Shown here: positions 11,901 through 23,566 of the stretch, piece after piece
How positions within the stretch are numbered: the stretch's first letter is position 1
Layout: each line of letters begins with the position of its first letter
The notes under the pieces: model-generated
Seen by the model: only the letters and a program-made list of their open reading frames with translations
The model's database searches: none
Told to the model about the DNA's origin: nothing
DNA from: Owenia fusiformis
Lineage: Eukaryota; Annelida; Polychaeta; Sabellida; Oweniidae
Reading direction: 5' to 3'
Length of the DNA stretch: 64,000 nucleotides
Assembly: GCA_903813345.2 (NCBI GenBank)
Contig: CAIIXF020000010.1
Span: 27,428,425 to 27,492,424, forward strand
Program-made: the position numbers and the translations under genes

Positions 11901-14200
11901 ATCTTTCCGGAGAACGTTGGAATCGATTTTGTTTTCAAATGCCCTAGTTACAATACAGATATCCAACAAATAATGTGTTTCATTTGTTCAAGTTTCACAG
12001 GTCTAGAAATAAAGAACTACAATACAATATGTAGTGAGAAAACAATAAATAATGAAAATCATTGTTGTTCTGTTTTGTTATTCTTACTCTTATCTTGCTA
12101 AATCTCTTGAATCTGCAGCACTACCACTTTGCAATATTCATTACACATTCGCGACCAGTAGGCACTGTCTTATCTCGTTCCAAAACTATCTCTACATTCT
12201 AGTCTTGGGGGGATCCATTCAAGCACACATTCTTTTTCAAAAGTTTATCGGCGATAGCTACGCACATATTTCTTACCTCTATCGATTCTTAACATCACAA
12301 GAAACATTCTTCTAAAGGCAGAAAAGTTGCGGCTGTCTCAAATCGCAGTAATATACACTTCAAACTTCAAATAGACCGCTTTTCCAATGAATCCAATCCA
12401 TCCATGAATTTGATGACGTCACTTTGGGACTATTTTAACTTACACGACGCATAGTAAAATATAAATGAAGAAAACATTCAGCGTTGGCTGACACCGATCA
12501 GCAGAGGGAATTTCCTTGCATTTTACCTAACAACACATCAAATACATCAGCAATTTCCAGTGAAATCATTCAAATACATCGTTACTCACGATTTATCAAT
12601 GCTGCTTGACTTGATTCCGTATAAATTGAGCGAACTAATTTCTCAAGTTTGAAATATAATGTTCCCGGGAAAAAAGAGATTGAAATGTAGGCACTGGATG
12701 AAATATTCATGGCAGACATTTTGAAATAAGCTGAATACTGGTCGACTCGAAGATTGAAGTGTATATTACAGCAATTTGAGACAGCTGCGTCTTTTCTGGA
12801 TTGGGGAGAACATTTCTTTTGGTGTTAAGAGTCCATAGAGGTAAGAAATATATATGCGTACCTAACGCTGTTAAATTTTGACTTTTGAAAAATAATGTGT
12901 GTTTCAATGGATCCCCTCTAGTATGTATCCAACAGACTGACTAGAAGTCAGTCTGTTATGATGTACTACTTTCCTGTGGAAATTGCAGTGAAATTTTTTG
13001 CACAAAATTATCAATTAGAGGAACCATTTCTTTAAAAAAATAAACATTACAAAATGTCAATTAAATAGTAAGGTACAATTAAATGCAATATAAAGTAACA
13101 CAGCATATTGCCAAGTGGAAATAAAGCTAGTTGAAGTAAAAATGTGCAAATTAATTTTACCCAATCGGCCATTTTGAATAGCACTTCCTATGTAAACAAA
13201 TATTTTGAATTACCAAACTTTAACATAGGTGCCTTATAGTCTGAATATAATTCAGACTAAATAGGATATAGTCTAGAGTCCATTTCACTGCTTCAGTTCG
13301 TCAGTAGAACGGCAAAAATAAGAAATTGGGAGACTATTGTGCAATAATATATGGAAAATTATATTCATAATGTACATGAATGACATTTGTATATCTTGGA
13401 TTGCTTCTAGTTTGGCTTATAAAGTGTGTGGCCTCTTATATTTGGATGTTTCTCTGCCATGTTATTTTCAATAAGATTAACATGGCTGAAATTCTTCAAA
13501 TTACAAGACGGCACAGGCTTATTGCACAAAAAACTAAAAAATCTGAAATATACAAATGTCATTCGTGTACATTATGAATATACTTTTCCATATATTATTG
13601 CAAAATAGTCTCCCAATTTCTTATTTTTGCCGTTCTACTGACGCACTGAAGCAGTGAAATGGACTTTAGGATCCCCTCCAAGACCAGAAACGAAGAGGAT
13701 GGTGTTGGAACAAGATAAATCAGTCAACTTCACAACTTTCCTGAATATCTTACCTTCCACTCATCTCCGAGGCTCTCGGCTGAGCATTCCTGTGCCATAC
13801 GCTTTTCATAGAAGGCACGAAGCTTGAGGTCATCGTCCACCTCAATGAGCTTCTGACACCCCGTTGCGGGGTAACTGATGTTGAGCTAGAAGAAAATGCG
13901 GAATATTACATCAATGGTTCATATAGCCATTGCAAGTTTCAAAAACATGTAGCTTGACTTATTCCACTGTTACAACTTCAGACGACCATTTAAAAAGTAC
14001 AATATTTTAGAGAAAATCATGTTTTTTTCATTTGGACATGTAAAATTGAATTCACTATCGGGTAAAATCTATGACCATCATACGGTTTAGGCTTGATTTT
14101 AAGACTAATTCATTGAGACTATATACTTGGGATTAATATTAGCATATTATGTTGGCCTAAGATGCATCAACTAAGGAGGAAATTGAACTTTTACCTTCAT
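8997..14200 (-). CDS. RPS6: 40S ribosomal protein S6, five coding exons
   Basis: Exons in transcript order are 14195-14200 (ATGAAG only), 13754-13885, 11534-11744, 10991-11140 and 8997-9235, all with GT-AG junctions and compatible phases. They give a 245-residue protein (vertebrate S6 is 249). It begins [20 protein letters not shown], contains [20 protein letters not shown] and the [20 protein letters not shown] segment, and ends in a basic tail with the serine cluster [17 protein letters not shown]. That tail corresponds to the region phosphorylated by S6 kinase in animals. S6 is a core component of the small ribosomal subunit. The split after the second codon is also typical of vertebrate RPS6. 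Intron 2 holds two foldback elements and intron 4 a nested TTAA element. Confidence 0.97.
9836..10715. mobile_element. TTAA-flanked TIR element in RPS6 intron 4
   Basis: Left end AGTGCCGTGGTACTT and right end ending GTACCATGGCACC are inverted copies, with TTAA on both sides (9832-9835 and 10716-10719). The left interior (about 9850-10075) matches the arms of the elements at 55965-57024, including CAGAGGGCTGAAAA and ATGATATGTGGAACTAGTTAA. TTAA targets are used by piggyBac and Kolobok superfamilies; no transposase is visible. A second element (10078-10639) sits inside it. Confidence 0.75.
10078..10639 (+). mobile_element. Mutator-like element with 10-bp target duplication carrying exon-like sequence
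   Basis: The termini AGAGCTGGCATC and GATGCCAGCTCT are perfect inverses and are flanked by the exact 10-mer AGAAGAATGT (10068-10077 and 10640-10649). Duplications of 9-10 bp point to the Mutator superfamily. Inside is an ATG at 10111 opening an acidic reading frame ([17 protein letters not shown]). A good acceptor (TTACAG) at 10276 is followed by an open frame to 10495 containing [18 protein letters not shown] and ending CAGCAG before GTAGTA. The phases of the two pieces do not obviously join. This is the layout of a Pack-MULE that has captured host exons, but I do not recognise the source. Confidence 0.65.
10839..11352. repeat. Direct repeats bracketing RPS6 exon 4
   Basis: About 71 bp at 10839-10909 (TTGTCTCAGATAAGTTAAGC onward) recurs in the same orientation at 11281-11352 with a handful of differences. 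The copies lie in the introns either side of exon 4 (10991-11140). Confidence 0.8.
12190..12925. repeat. Foldback element in RPS6 intron 2
   Basis: GGGGATCCATTCAAGCACAC (left, about 12210) pairs with the right end TGTGTTTCAATGGATCCCC (about 12898-12916). Inner stretches also pair, for example GGCTGTCTCAAATCGCAGTA (12333) with its inverse near 12770. The arms are over 150 bp and imperfect. No coding content and no certain target duplication. Confidence 0.6.
13276..13666 (+). repeat. 391-bp MITE, copy 1
   Basis: Long inverted ends begin GAGTCCATTTCACTGCTTCA and finish CAGTGAAATGGACTT, flanked by TA on both sides. Arms of about 60 bp include CGGCAAAAATAAGAAATTGG. The interior matches the copy at 14807-15197 in the opposite orientation. 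A TA target suggests a Tc1/mariner-mobilised MITE. Confidence 0.8.
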
Positions 14201-14235
14201 AGTTCGAGAAAATCTCTCGAAATTTTCGAAGACTT

Positions 14236-14246
14236 GAAAAAGAGGC
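14236..14246 (-). promoter_or_regulatory. 5' TOP start of RPS6
   Basis: On the minus strand the tract CCTCTTTTTC ends at 14236, about 45 bases upstream of the RPS6 ATG. Animal ribosomal-protein mRNAs characteristically begin at a C followed by pyrimidines, so the cap site is probably at 14245 or 14243. A TCTCGCG-type housekeeping motif lies just upstream (about 14262-14269). Confidence 0.6.
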
Positions 14247-14567
14247 TGATCCCGTGAAATTGCGCGAGAACTTATATTACGAGATTTCAAAAATATTTGT
14301 GGAAAACATCATTATTATTTGCTGTTACAACTTAATTTTAATTATTTGTTTAAATTTTCCTAACTCAGATTGATCTTTTAAGTACGAGAAACAATATGTT
14401 TAACCTCAATTGTTCTACAATATGCTAAATGGAACAGATAAATACAAGTTTATATTTTTGTCGTGCATTATCGCCCAGCAAATATTTGTAAACAAAACTG
14501 ACAGTGACAACTAAGCCTAGCTGTGCTCTACAACTAAAACATTAATAGCCTGGTATGTTTATTAGAT
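14247..14567. promoter_or_regulatory. Bidirectional promoter, RPS6 / coiled-coil gene
   Basis: The RPS6 cap site on the minus strand and the ATG of the coiled-coil gene on the plus strand (14568) are only about 320 bp apart, with no repeat between. Divergent housekeeping pairs commonly share a promoter. The plus-strand transcription start is not identifiable. Confidence 0.55.
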
Positions 14568-17500
14568 ATGACTACAAAATCTGATTTGAAAATCAAGGTA
14601 AGTTAAGGTTATATTTGTTCATAAATTCGGTCAAATTACCCTCCGAATAGAATAACTTCAATAGTGTAATAGGAATGTTCAAAATGTAAAGAGATGCAAT
14701 GCAACTTGCTTGATAAAACAAAACCATAATGGTAATGATCGATACATGTAGTCTAAGCTGAGAGAGATGTATTGTCGAAATTCATGTAGCCAATGTATTC
14801 ACATTAAAGTCCATTTCACTGCTTCAGTGCGTCAGTAGAACGGCAAAAATAAGAAATTGGGAGACCATTGTGCAATAATATATGGAAAAGTATATTCATA
14901 ATGTACATGAATGACATTTGTATATTTCAGATCTTTTAGTTTTTTGTGCAATAAGCCTGTGCCGTCTTGTAATTTGAAGAATTTCAGGCATGTTAATCTT
15001 ATTGAAAATAACATGGCAGAGAAGCATCCAAATATAAGAGGCCACACACTTTCTAAGCCAAACTAGAAGCAATCCAAGATATACAAATGTCATTCATGTT
15101 CAATAGGAATATATTTTTCCATATATTATTGCAAAATGATATTTTGATTTCTTATTTTATAGCTTTTACTGACGCACTTTAACAGTGAAATGGACTTTAC
15201 ATGTAGCATAGTCATATAAATCTGACCCTCGTATGATGTTATCTGTTGTTATTTTTTCTGATTTGGATATTTATTTTTTCTTATTTTCTTGCATACAAGC
15301 GTATATCATCATCATCATCATCAGGTTCTGAGCTGATAGGTCTTCAAAAGTCCTGTAGATGCTCAGATCTTAGTTTAAAAGTATGTAATAGGTATTAAAC
15401 TATATCATAGTGATAATTTTGCCAAAATTTGTCTAGTCTCCCTTTAAACTGATCTACACTTTGGGACGTCACTACCTTCTCTGGGAGGCTGTTCCAGTCT
15501 TCTATAACTCTATTGCTGAAGGTGTTTCGTCGAAGGGTGGTGTTACAGTGGTGTTTGTACAATTTCATGGAGTGTCCTCTAGTGGTTGTGGTGGCCTTGG
15601 TGAAAAATGAGCTGTGCTCTATAGTGTCTATTCCATTAAACATTTTATAAACCTGTATCATGTCTCCTCGTCTACGTCTGTAGTGGAGGGAATGAAGCTT
15701 TAGCTCTTTAAGCCTTGTTTGATACGGCTTATTCTTCAGATCTGGTATTAATTTGGTAGCTCTTCTCTGTATCTGTTCTATTTTACGATCTTCTCCTAAG
15801 AGTCTTGGGTGCCATATAATGTTTCCATAGTCTAATATAGGTCTTATCATAGATTTGTAAAGTGGCACTATGATCTCCTTAGTGTGACTAAAACTTCTTT
15901 TGATAATTCCTAATTTACTGTTTGCCTTCTTTGCAGTTTGACTGATATGTTGTTTGAATTTTAGTTCTTTGTCCATGGTGACTCCTAGGTCCTTCTGTTC
16001 CGTCACTGACTCTATCATGGTACCATCTAGGTTGTATTGTTGGTTTGCGTTTTTACCACCTAAGTGTAAAACTTTACAATTTTTTTGATTGAACTTTAAT
16101 TGCCAATCCTTTGACCAGTTTACTAGAGTGTCAATATCTTGTTGAAGGCTCTCTCGCTGTTCGGCACTGACACATTCCCCATAGAGTTTGGTATCGTCTG
16201 CGAAAATTTTGATTGAGTTTTTTATCTTGTCTGGGGCATCATTAATATAGATTATGAATAAGGAAGGCCCGAGCACGGACCCTTGAGGTATTCCAGAAGC
16301 CACAGGCTTTGGTGGAGATGTATTATTATTAACTCTTACTGTCTGAGTCCTGTGAGTTAAGAATCCCTTTATCCAGTTCAGTAAGTTACCTCTTATACCG
16401 ACAGCATCAAGTTTATTACACAACCTTGCATGAGGGACCGTAACTTGCAAAGAAGCTTGCTTTAGAGAACCAGACCAACGAATCAATCCCATGGGTGATA
16501 TGCAAAGAAAATGATAAAAAATAAATATCCAAATAAGAACTAGGAATATCGAAGAACAGCATATAACGGTCGGATTTATATGACTAATGTAGCATGATTC
16601 CAATGTTGCTGTGCAGGTTTTTATTCAATTCTGGTGCTGTCTATTGGTAGCCTGACATTCCTTAACAGATCTCATTTCTGCATTTAAAGATGTTGTGATA
16701 TGAATTTCAAGAAACTTTGAAGTACCCATGTTATCTTCAGATCTACACAAGGTGGCATATGTAGTGCCTTTTAACGTAACCATGAGTTTATTTCCTTAGT
16801 ACTGTACGATGTATAAATGGATTTAATTTTAAGGAGATGGCAGTTTTTAAATGGTTCTTTTTGTGAAGTAATACATTGTGTAGTTTTGCCAATTTTGTAA
16901 CTTGCAAAGAAGCTTGCTTTAGAGGACCAGACCAACGAATCAATCCCATGGGTGATTTCAGTTCATTTTTTCAAGTCAGAGTTTGCATATGTGACATTTT
17001 CATTTTAGAACAAAGCATACAGTATAATACATGCATTTTTTTCAAGAAACTAGAGGAAGAAAATGTCAGGCTCAAGAAAGAAGTTTTGGAAACAAGGTAA
17101 TATGAAACGAAGAATGTCACCATTTTATTAAACAAGAGCAATATTAATAAAATAAATTTAATTCTATAAAAGACAAATACACAATCTTTTTAAAAATTTT
17201 CATTCTTGGATATGTAACATTCACCTATAAAACTGGAATTAGACCCTAACATAAATATTATATCCCTTTTCCATTGAGCTTCAGCTTCAGTTTCAGTCGA
17301 CCTTGACTTGTAAATGTCACCTTGATTTTGCCCCAATTCCATCAGGAAACCTTATAATTGATCAAAATTAATTCATATTGAAGTCCTTACCTGACTTGTC
17401 ATCTTTGAAATTTTGATTGTCATTTATCTAAGGACCTGTCTATGTGACCTTGACCTATATATATATTTGTTTTGCCAAAATTATTATGGTAGAAATATTA

Positions 17501-20500
17501 CAAAATTATATTTGACAAAACTAAACTTGTTTAGGGGTATGTACAAACAGCTCATACAGGAAAATACAACGGAAAGTTATGATGAAAGACGTATCATGAT
17601 GTTGAAGTGTCAAATCATGCAGTTGGAGCGTCAATTACTTTTGATGTCAGATGCGCTAGGTAGCAGAGCTGACACCCTTCTTGAGGTTGAACAAACTCTT
17701 CACAGCATAGCTGACATGTGCAGGTTAAGATTTTTTTTCATTTGCATATGATGAACATCTCAAATCCTTTCTTTAAGAACATGCAAATCCCAATGTACCA
17801 TTGAGTTGAAAGGTGTATTTACATGTTTTGCTAAATGAAATTCATTTATTTTCTGGTACCATTGCCATAGTTTTTTTCCAGATTTTCTAAGAATTTTAAG
17901 TGAATTTTTTGAATATTCAAACATTATCGTATTCAAATGTAAAAATTAGATCTTGTTATTTTCTCTCATTGTGGAAAGTGTAATGTACTAATTTAAATGA
18001 TAGGAGTTTCTTATTTGTACTTTCAGGAGGTATATCACTCTAGAGGTGTCAGGGCCTGAAGTCCCCCTCCCAAGGTCTGAGCTCACCAAAACAGTACAGG
18101 CAGCAGAGTCTGCTAGAATAAAATTATATAAAAGCATAGAGGTACATGTACTTTATTGTAGGTCTCTACATATTAGTTCTATGATAATTTGTGACTTGGC
18201 CCCTTGTCTTCAATTTACTAGATGAGTCAAAATGAAAGAAAAGATATAAGACCAGTGAGGGCAACTTGAAAATGTTAGTGTTTTAAATGTGTTTTTTAGA
18301 TATTCAAATATATATGAGGTCAGACATGATATTTAAAACAAAGCATGGCTAGATTTATCAACAGAACTGTATGCATATTATAACATATATATTAAATTAT
18401 TTGTTCACAATATTCAACAAAGTAACAAACAAAGTATTTGTTTTTTAGAATAACTCTGTACAGAATCTGTCCCGCCCAAGTCTGATGATGTCAGACTTTA
18501 CACGTCACACTGATGAAGATCCTGTCACACTTATGGAGATATGTAGCGGGACTTTAGAGCACCTCTACCTGAAACATGTGGTAAATTGAACAAGTTTTCA
18601 ATCACTTACATGCATAGGGAAGTTGAACAAGTTTACAATCACTTACATGCATAGGAAAATCCTCTGACCTGATTTTGTGGACCACCTAGAAAACTGTTTA
18701 AATGATAATGATAAGAATACATACATACAGGGTGACACAAAAAATTCCAAAATTAGTGGGTGGTATTTTTGTGTACTTTAGAGATCACACTATAGGATTG
18801 GCAAAGGTATTTGAATCATTACTTTTTGTTATTTTAGGGCAAATTAGAGAGTCGTTTGTGCTCAGTTTACAAGAAACTCTCAGGAATAAGACGATCTCTG
18901 GCCACTACTTTGTCACATGACCTGCCAACAGCCAATCAGCACATTCCAAAACCATCCGTCCGACATTTAGGTACATGTATTGCATATGCAGTAATACTGA
19001 ATTCTATTTTGCATTTCTTAATTACTGTCATATTGTAATTTGTGATTCAAACACTACATAGAACATGAAACTTATCATATCTTTATTTTCTTTCTCATGG
19101 ATTGTTTTATTTTAGATTACCAACTAGAAGGTGGGTGCAAGTTGCTAGAAGAGACATGCCAGGATTTATTGGCTCTCTCTGTGCTTGTCCCTAATGCTCC
19201 TCTGGTATGTATTATCTTTTTGCTCAAAAAAGTTACACATAGATATAGATACTAGGTACATGTAAGGTGTAATCATTTTCATAATCTCCCTGACCTACAC
19301 CAGGTGTTAACCCTCTTCCCTTGGGCTAGGAGTACCGGTATATGTACTCGTACATCCACACCAATTTTCGTTTTGCTAGAATTTATTCATATATGTACAT
19401 GTAATCAAAGACTCTTAGTGTCCATTGTATCTCATTATTCCTTGCTAATTTTATTTTACTCATTTCCAATCTTTTGCATTTGAAATATGACCAAGAAGAC
19501 CACTTTATGTCAGACCTGTAAAATGTTTCTTTTCATCAGAATGCAGTGAACTCCTTACTTTATAAAACATACATGTATGTTGCAGCCTGCCCTTAGAACG
19601 TCTGTAGTTAGAGATCTCACAACTGATGCAGTCATGTCTATATTACCAAAGTTTCCACGCAATAAAGCAGCTGAAGGAAGAGAACTCATCGATGGCCTGG
19701 TGAAGGCATGCAACTATTCTGTGGCCATGGCCAAGGCAGAGGTAAGATATAGGAGAAGGATTTAGAATTACTTTTTAAATCAGTCCTATGATGAAACATT
19801 TTTCAAATGGGCAAATGAGAGGAGAATGCAAACTACTGTAGTAAATGTTTCTTTCTCTGTGTTTGATGTCATTTAACACAGTGGAATGAATCCTAAATGG
19901 GGAATGGATAATATAGTCTGTTATCTGTGGAAAAATCAGTTGGTCTTATACAGGCTCAGTGGTAGAGCACTCATCTGGAAAACGAGGGGTACTGTGTTCG
20001 ATCCCCACTGGGATGAACTGAGTTTTTCACATCAGCCCTTAGTGCAGAATTTCTGTGTTTTCATTAACCTTGAAATTGTGAACATAACTTAGTCTTGCTT
20101 CAAGACCCTGGACCCCCCATCTTCTTTTCATCATGTAATGTGTTGGAGAAGTAGATAAAGGGTGGAGTCCACAGTCTTGAAGCTAGTCTAAACATAACTC
20201 AATACATCTGTATTCTGTATATACTTTCATATACTAGATCCGTGTGCTAGAGAGAGAGTTGAAGTTCCATGAGTCTGTCTATGATTCCCAAGTGGAGTAT
20301 GCAATGTCTCTACTAGAAGCCATGAAGGAAGGCTATGCCAACTTTGAGCAGAGTGCTAATGAACTTATATGCAATCCATTGAAAGGTATGGTACAATACT
20401 TAAATTACAGGTGGGCAAATCAGCAGTTACGCCAAAATAATATCAGAGTATCTACATTTATTTTCATGAGGACTAGAATGATTGGAGGTGTTTGATTTTG

Positions 20501-22813
20501 AGCAAAACACCATATATGTCACCTTATTGGGAAAGCTGTTCTTCATCTTTGATTCTACATTTTATACGTAGTAGCCAAATGTTAACTGATAATGTATATG
20601 GTGTTCTGTGTACATAAATTTAGTATAAATTACTGATTGAACTTACAATTTCTTTCCTTCTTTATTTTAGAGGCTACTGTAGTGACTACTGAATCATACC
20701 ACACATAATAACATATACTATTATGAGAACTCTGACAAATGTTCTTGTCAAATTTCACAATTGCAGGTGTGTTGAAAGACTATGAGAGATTAAAGACTCC
20801 TCCTTCCCAGGAGAGTTTGAGAGAATTCCTTACAGTCTTCACACAGCATGCAGCACAGGTAACGACATGAAAATTGCTATAGAACATGATTTCTTTACCA
20901 TTCTGAAGAATCCCAATGGCCATAACAATAGGTAACCATTTCAAACAGGGTCACGGTTTTTGACATTTTTTCCTTCAACTGTTTGGACCTTGATTTACTT
21001 TATCTTACATGGAGAGTTTTTGACAAAATAAGCATTGTTGAATTATGGATGGGAACGCCTTGAACAACCCAAGATTGCATATTAATCGAGTGGACGATGT
21101 CTTATTCAGGATATTATCTACCTAGCAGGAAAAAACAAAATGAGTTAATATTAATTTGCCACCCCCCACCTCTCCACCACCAGTCCATGCATATGATGAA
21201 ACTACTTTTCTGAGATATTTTATTTTCCTTTAGTTCCAGTATGCCGTAGACGTACTTGAGAACAGAGAAGGCAACAATGAGTCAGGTTTGTAATTTTATC
21301 TATTTCAAATCGAAGAGGCAGAGGTTAGGCAGAGAAGATACACTAATATCGTGTGCAACTAGATTCTTAAGTCATCTTCCCCACCCACCTAAAATAATTC
21401 ATAATACAGATTCATTAAAACCAATTCTTTTTTAATAAAGACCTGGACATTGAATTTAAAGTAGCCTACTATGTTTATATGGAATGAATTAGGTTAGTTT
21501 AGAAGTGCATAAACATTTGGAAATTAAATATAATTTGTTCCCTAATTTCAATAAATGCCCATAAAATGAAAGGATCTTATTCATTTATTTAAGTTGGGAC
21601 AAACTGGTTCTATTATCATGTGTTGTTTGAAATACATTACAATGCAAAGACCATATAATTATATTAATGAATCCCTTCTACAATGTCGATTCACATCTTT
21701 TAACACAACACTTTTTCAGGTGGCAAGGTGCTCTCAATATTTGCAGAGAATTTCTATAAGAAGATTGACAAAGAGAAACTGAAGTGCCAAAAAGAAAGAG
21801 ACAAACTAAATGAAGAATTACAAACTGCCAAAGAATTAAAACAAGATGCTGTAGATAAATGCACTGATATGTTTAAGCTAGATTTGGATGCAAATGATGA
21901 GCATGTTGCAACTAACATATCTGCTGATGTTAATGAACTGACTGAGGATATCTACAAGACAGTATACCAAAGGTCATTCAGGAGCACTGGGGATCTCAGT
22001 GATCGATCAGCCAAGGATCAACCACTAGTCAGCCCAAGTGGGTCAAAAGGGAGAAATTCACTGGCTGATAGGCCACCATTTTCTATTCCAGCTATTTCAG
22101 CGGAAGACATAGAGGCAAGTGACCTTCAGTTAAGAAGAACACCAATCGAGAAAAAGGGTAAAAAAACTCTGAAACGAGCAAGCTCTTTGGATAACCGCCC
22201 TCCGTTTGTAGTTCCTGTTCCAGAAGAAGAACACATTGAACAGAGCAAAAGTAAAACAAGAACTAAGAAAAAACAAATGTCTTTAGATGACCGACCACCA
22301 TTTTCATTAGAGACAGATGTGGTAAATGACTGCACGTGTGGGAGTTCAACCCCCACTCATGATCATGTTGCTCAACCTTGGATTAAACCTGATAGTACAA
22401 TTACAACTCAAGACCATGCTGCTCAATCAAGGACTAAACCTCAGGGATTTAACATTAACCCTGAAGCAATACTTAACCCCAGTGAAACTGCCCTGGATTA
22501 TACAGACCAATATAGTACCAATAAACCACCTTTTTTCCACCAGAAAAAGGCAGGGTCTACAAATCGCAGATCAGGGAGCCTGTCTAGGTTATCTCCGATT
22601 GGTCATAACACTCCTACTACTTTTACAGACAAAATCTCAGGAATAGTTTCATCTTCCCCAAACTCTAGCCCGATTCCTGATGAAACACCATTGCGAAAAT
22701 CAGGGAGTTTGAATAAACTGTCGATGGGGAGGAGGTCGACATCCTCTTCTAAACCCCCTGCTGGAGTGCCAATGCAGAAATTAAGACTAACTCCAAAATC
22801 AATTAAAAAATGA
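14568..22813 (+). CDS. Coiled-coil protein with repeated RPPF motifs, unrecognised, 12 exons
   Basis: Exons: 14568-14597, 17047-17096, 17535-17723, 18027-18141, 18449-18580, 18838-18970, 19116-19204, 19586-19741, 20238-20385, 20767-20858, 21234-21285 and 21720-22813. All junctions are GT-AG and all phases agree, giving 759 residues. The start exon (MTTKSDLKIK) joins in phase to KLEEENVRLKKEVLETR, a coiled coil that runs on through LKCQIMQLERQLLLMSDAL. The middle is helical, with no known enzyme motif. A second coiled coil (KEKLKCQKERDKLNEEL) precedes a disordered, Ser/Lys-rich tail. The tail holds three copies of SLxDRPPF or SLDNRPPF and one variant NKPPFF. This suggests a structural or scaffold protein. 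I cannot assign a family. A LINE and a MITE sit in intron 1. Confidence 0.85.
14807..15197 (-). repeat. 391-bp MITE, copy 2
   Basis: Same family and exact length as 13276-13666 but inverted in orientation. Ends are AAGTCCATTTCACTGCTTCA and CAGTGAAATGGACTT, with TA on both sides. It lies in intron 1 of the coiled-coil gene. The right arm is more diverged than the left. Confidence 0.8.
15305..16439 (-). mobile_element. 5'-truncated LINE with reverse-transcriptase C-terminus
   Basis: On the minus strand an open frame runs from the truncation point near 16438 to TAG at 15395. It begins in the RT palm at VPHARLCNKLDAVGIRG and contains SGIPQGSVLGPSLFIIYIND and the catalytic FADDTKLYG. It continues through the thumb and C-terminal region (DYGNIIWHPRLLGEDRKIEQ) to NYHYDIV. 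The 3' end is followed by a GAT microsatellite tail (15305-15322), as in CR1/L2/Jockey-group LINEs. The endonuclease and the first part of RT are missing. The intact frame of about 348 codons suggests a recent insertion. It lies antisense in intron 1 of the coiled-coil gene. Confidence 0.9.
16441..16956. repeat. 59-bp duplication and inverted flank beside the LINE
   Basis: The 59 bases at 16441-16499 (TAACTTGCAAAGAAGCTTGC onward) recur at 16898-16956 with one difference, both on the same side of the LINE. Immediately after the first copy, 16499-16538 is an inverted, slightly diverged copy of 15259-15296 on the far side of the LINE. The sequence between (16540-16897) has no recognised content. 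Confidence 0.75.
18727..18760. repeat. Solo transposon end similar to the Tc1/mariner copy at 25980
   Basis: ACAGGGTGACACAAAAAATT (from 18728) resembles the terminal CAGGGTGACCCAAAAAAATG of the element at 25980-26920. No matching opposite end is visible in the intron. Confidence 0.35.
19945..20075 (+). repeat. tRNA-derived SINE
   Basis: The tRNA-like head has an A box (GGCTCAGTGGTAGAGCAC, 19953-19970) and a B box (TGTTCGATCCC, about 19995-20005). It is followed by a body AACTGAGTTTTTCACATCAG. The same body phrase occurs inverted near 51797-51825, supporting a dispersed family. It lies in an intron, and a 101-bp MITE inserted just downstream. Confidence 0.7.
20090..20190. repeat. C-rich MITE copy 1 with 9-bp target duplication
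   Basis: Ends TAGTCTTGCTTCAAGACCCT and AGTCTTGAAGCTAGTCTA are inverted, with a C-run then G-rich interior. The 9-mer AACATAACT flanks both sides (20081-20089 and 20191-20199). A 9-bp duplication suggests Mutator-type mobilisation. Related copies are at 35793-35880 and 45722-45850. Confidence 0.75.
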
Positions 22814-23190
22814 ATACAAAATACAAGTGTTAAGTAGCATATTCAAAAGTTATCCATGGTTAAATGTTTGTTTTGAATTCAGGTACATGTAAATCTGGAT
22901 GTAATCCAACAATATTTCACATAAGTAAGTCATTCATTTTAGTTAAAAATTTAAAGGAGATACAGAACTTATTTGACACTCTGTATATTTTGATAGCTTA
23001 TGATGACGTGTTTAAGCAAATGTGTATCGTCACAAGGTTAGGTTCATTTCCATATAAATGTACACTACATAAAAAGATGAAGTAAGGAGACAGAGAATCA
23101 GTCATATATAAGTAGATTCATAACTTCTTTAGTGTAATGGATAACTTAAATCAGAATTATTATCCAAATAGCTTACAAGAAATTTTTGAA
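22814..23190. other. 3' region of the coiled-coil gene
   Basis: No further exon is evident, and I see no clear AATAAA close to the stop codon, so the 3' end of the transcript is undefined. Confidence 0.35.
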
Positions 23191-23566
23191 AGGACAATTC
23201 TCGGTTTGGAGAACGAAGTTCATCAATCTAAATGAGCATTATCCCTGCTTCGGACAAATTTGATTTTTTTTACATAATATAGACTTGAATGTCATAATTT
23301 AATTTGGGTAATATTTCTAGATTTTTCGCAAAAAAATATTAGCGCAGTACACTGATGAACTTCTTTCCCCAAATCGAGACTTGTATTTTATTGAATCAGT
23401 CTAATTGAGCGTTATCCCTGCTTCAGACCAATTTGTTATTTTTACATCTTAAAAATTTAAATGTCCTCTTTTGAATATTCATAGTTTAATTTGGGTAATA
23501 TTTCTATATTTTTCATGAAAAAAATTATTAGCCCAGGAGACTGTTCTCCAAACCGAGAATCGTCCT
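23191..23566. repeat. 376-bp MITE
   Basis: The left end AGGACAATTCTCGGTTTGGA is inverted at the right end (TTCTCCAAACCGAGAATCGT then CCT). Internally TTATCCCTGCTTCGGACAAA and TTATCCCTGCTTCAGACCAA are direct repeats, so the interior was duplicated. Confidence 0.7.

Noticed and set aside
16600-16650. ATG and donor-like site near 16605 as a first exon of the coiled-coil gene
   Set aside because: Its phase does not match the exon at 17047, while the exon at 14568-14597 fits in phase and lies by a promoter.
19945-20020. A functional tRNA gene
   Set aside because: The A and B boxes are present, but the tRNA fold is not intact, it has a SINE-type body and lies within an intron.
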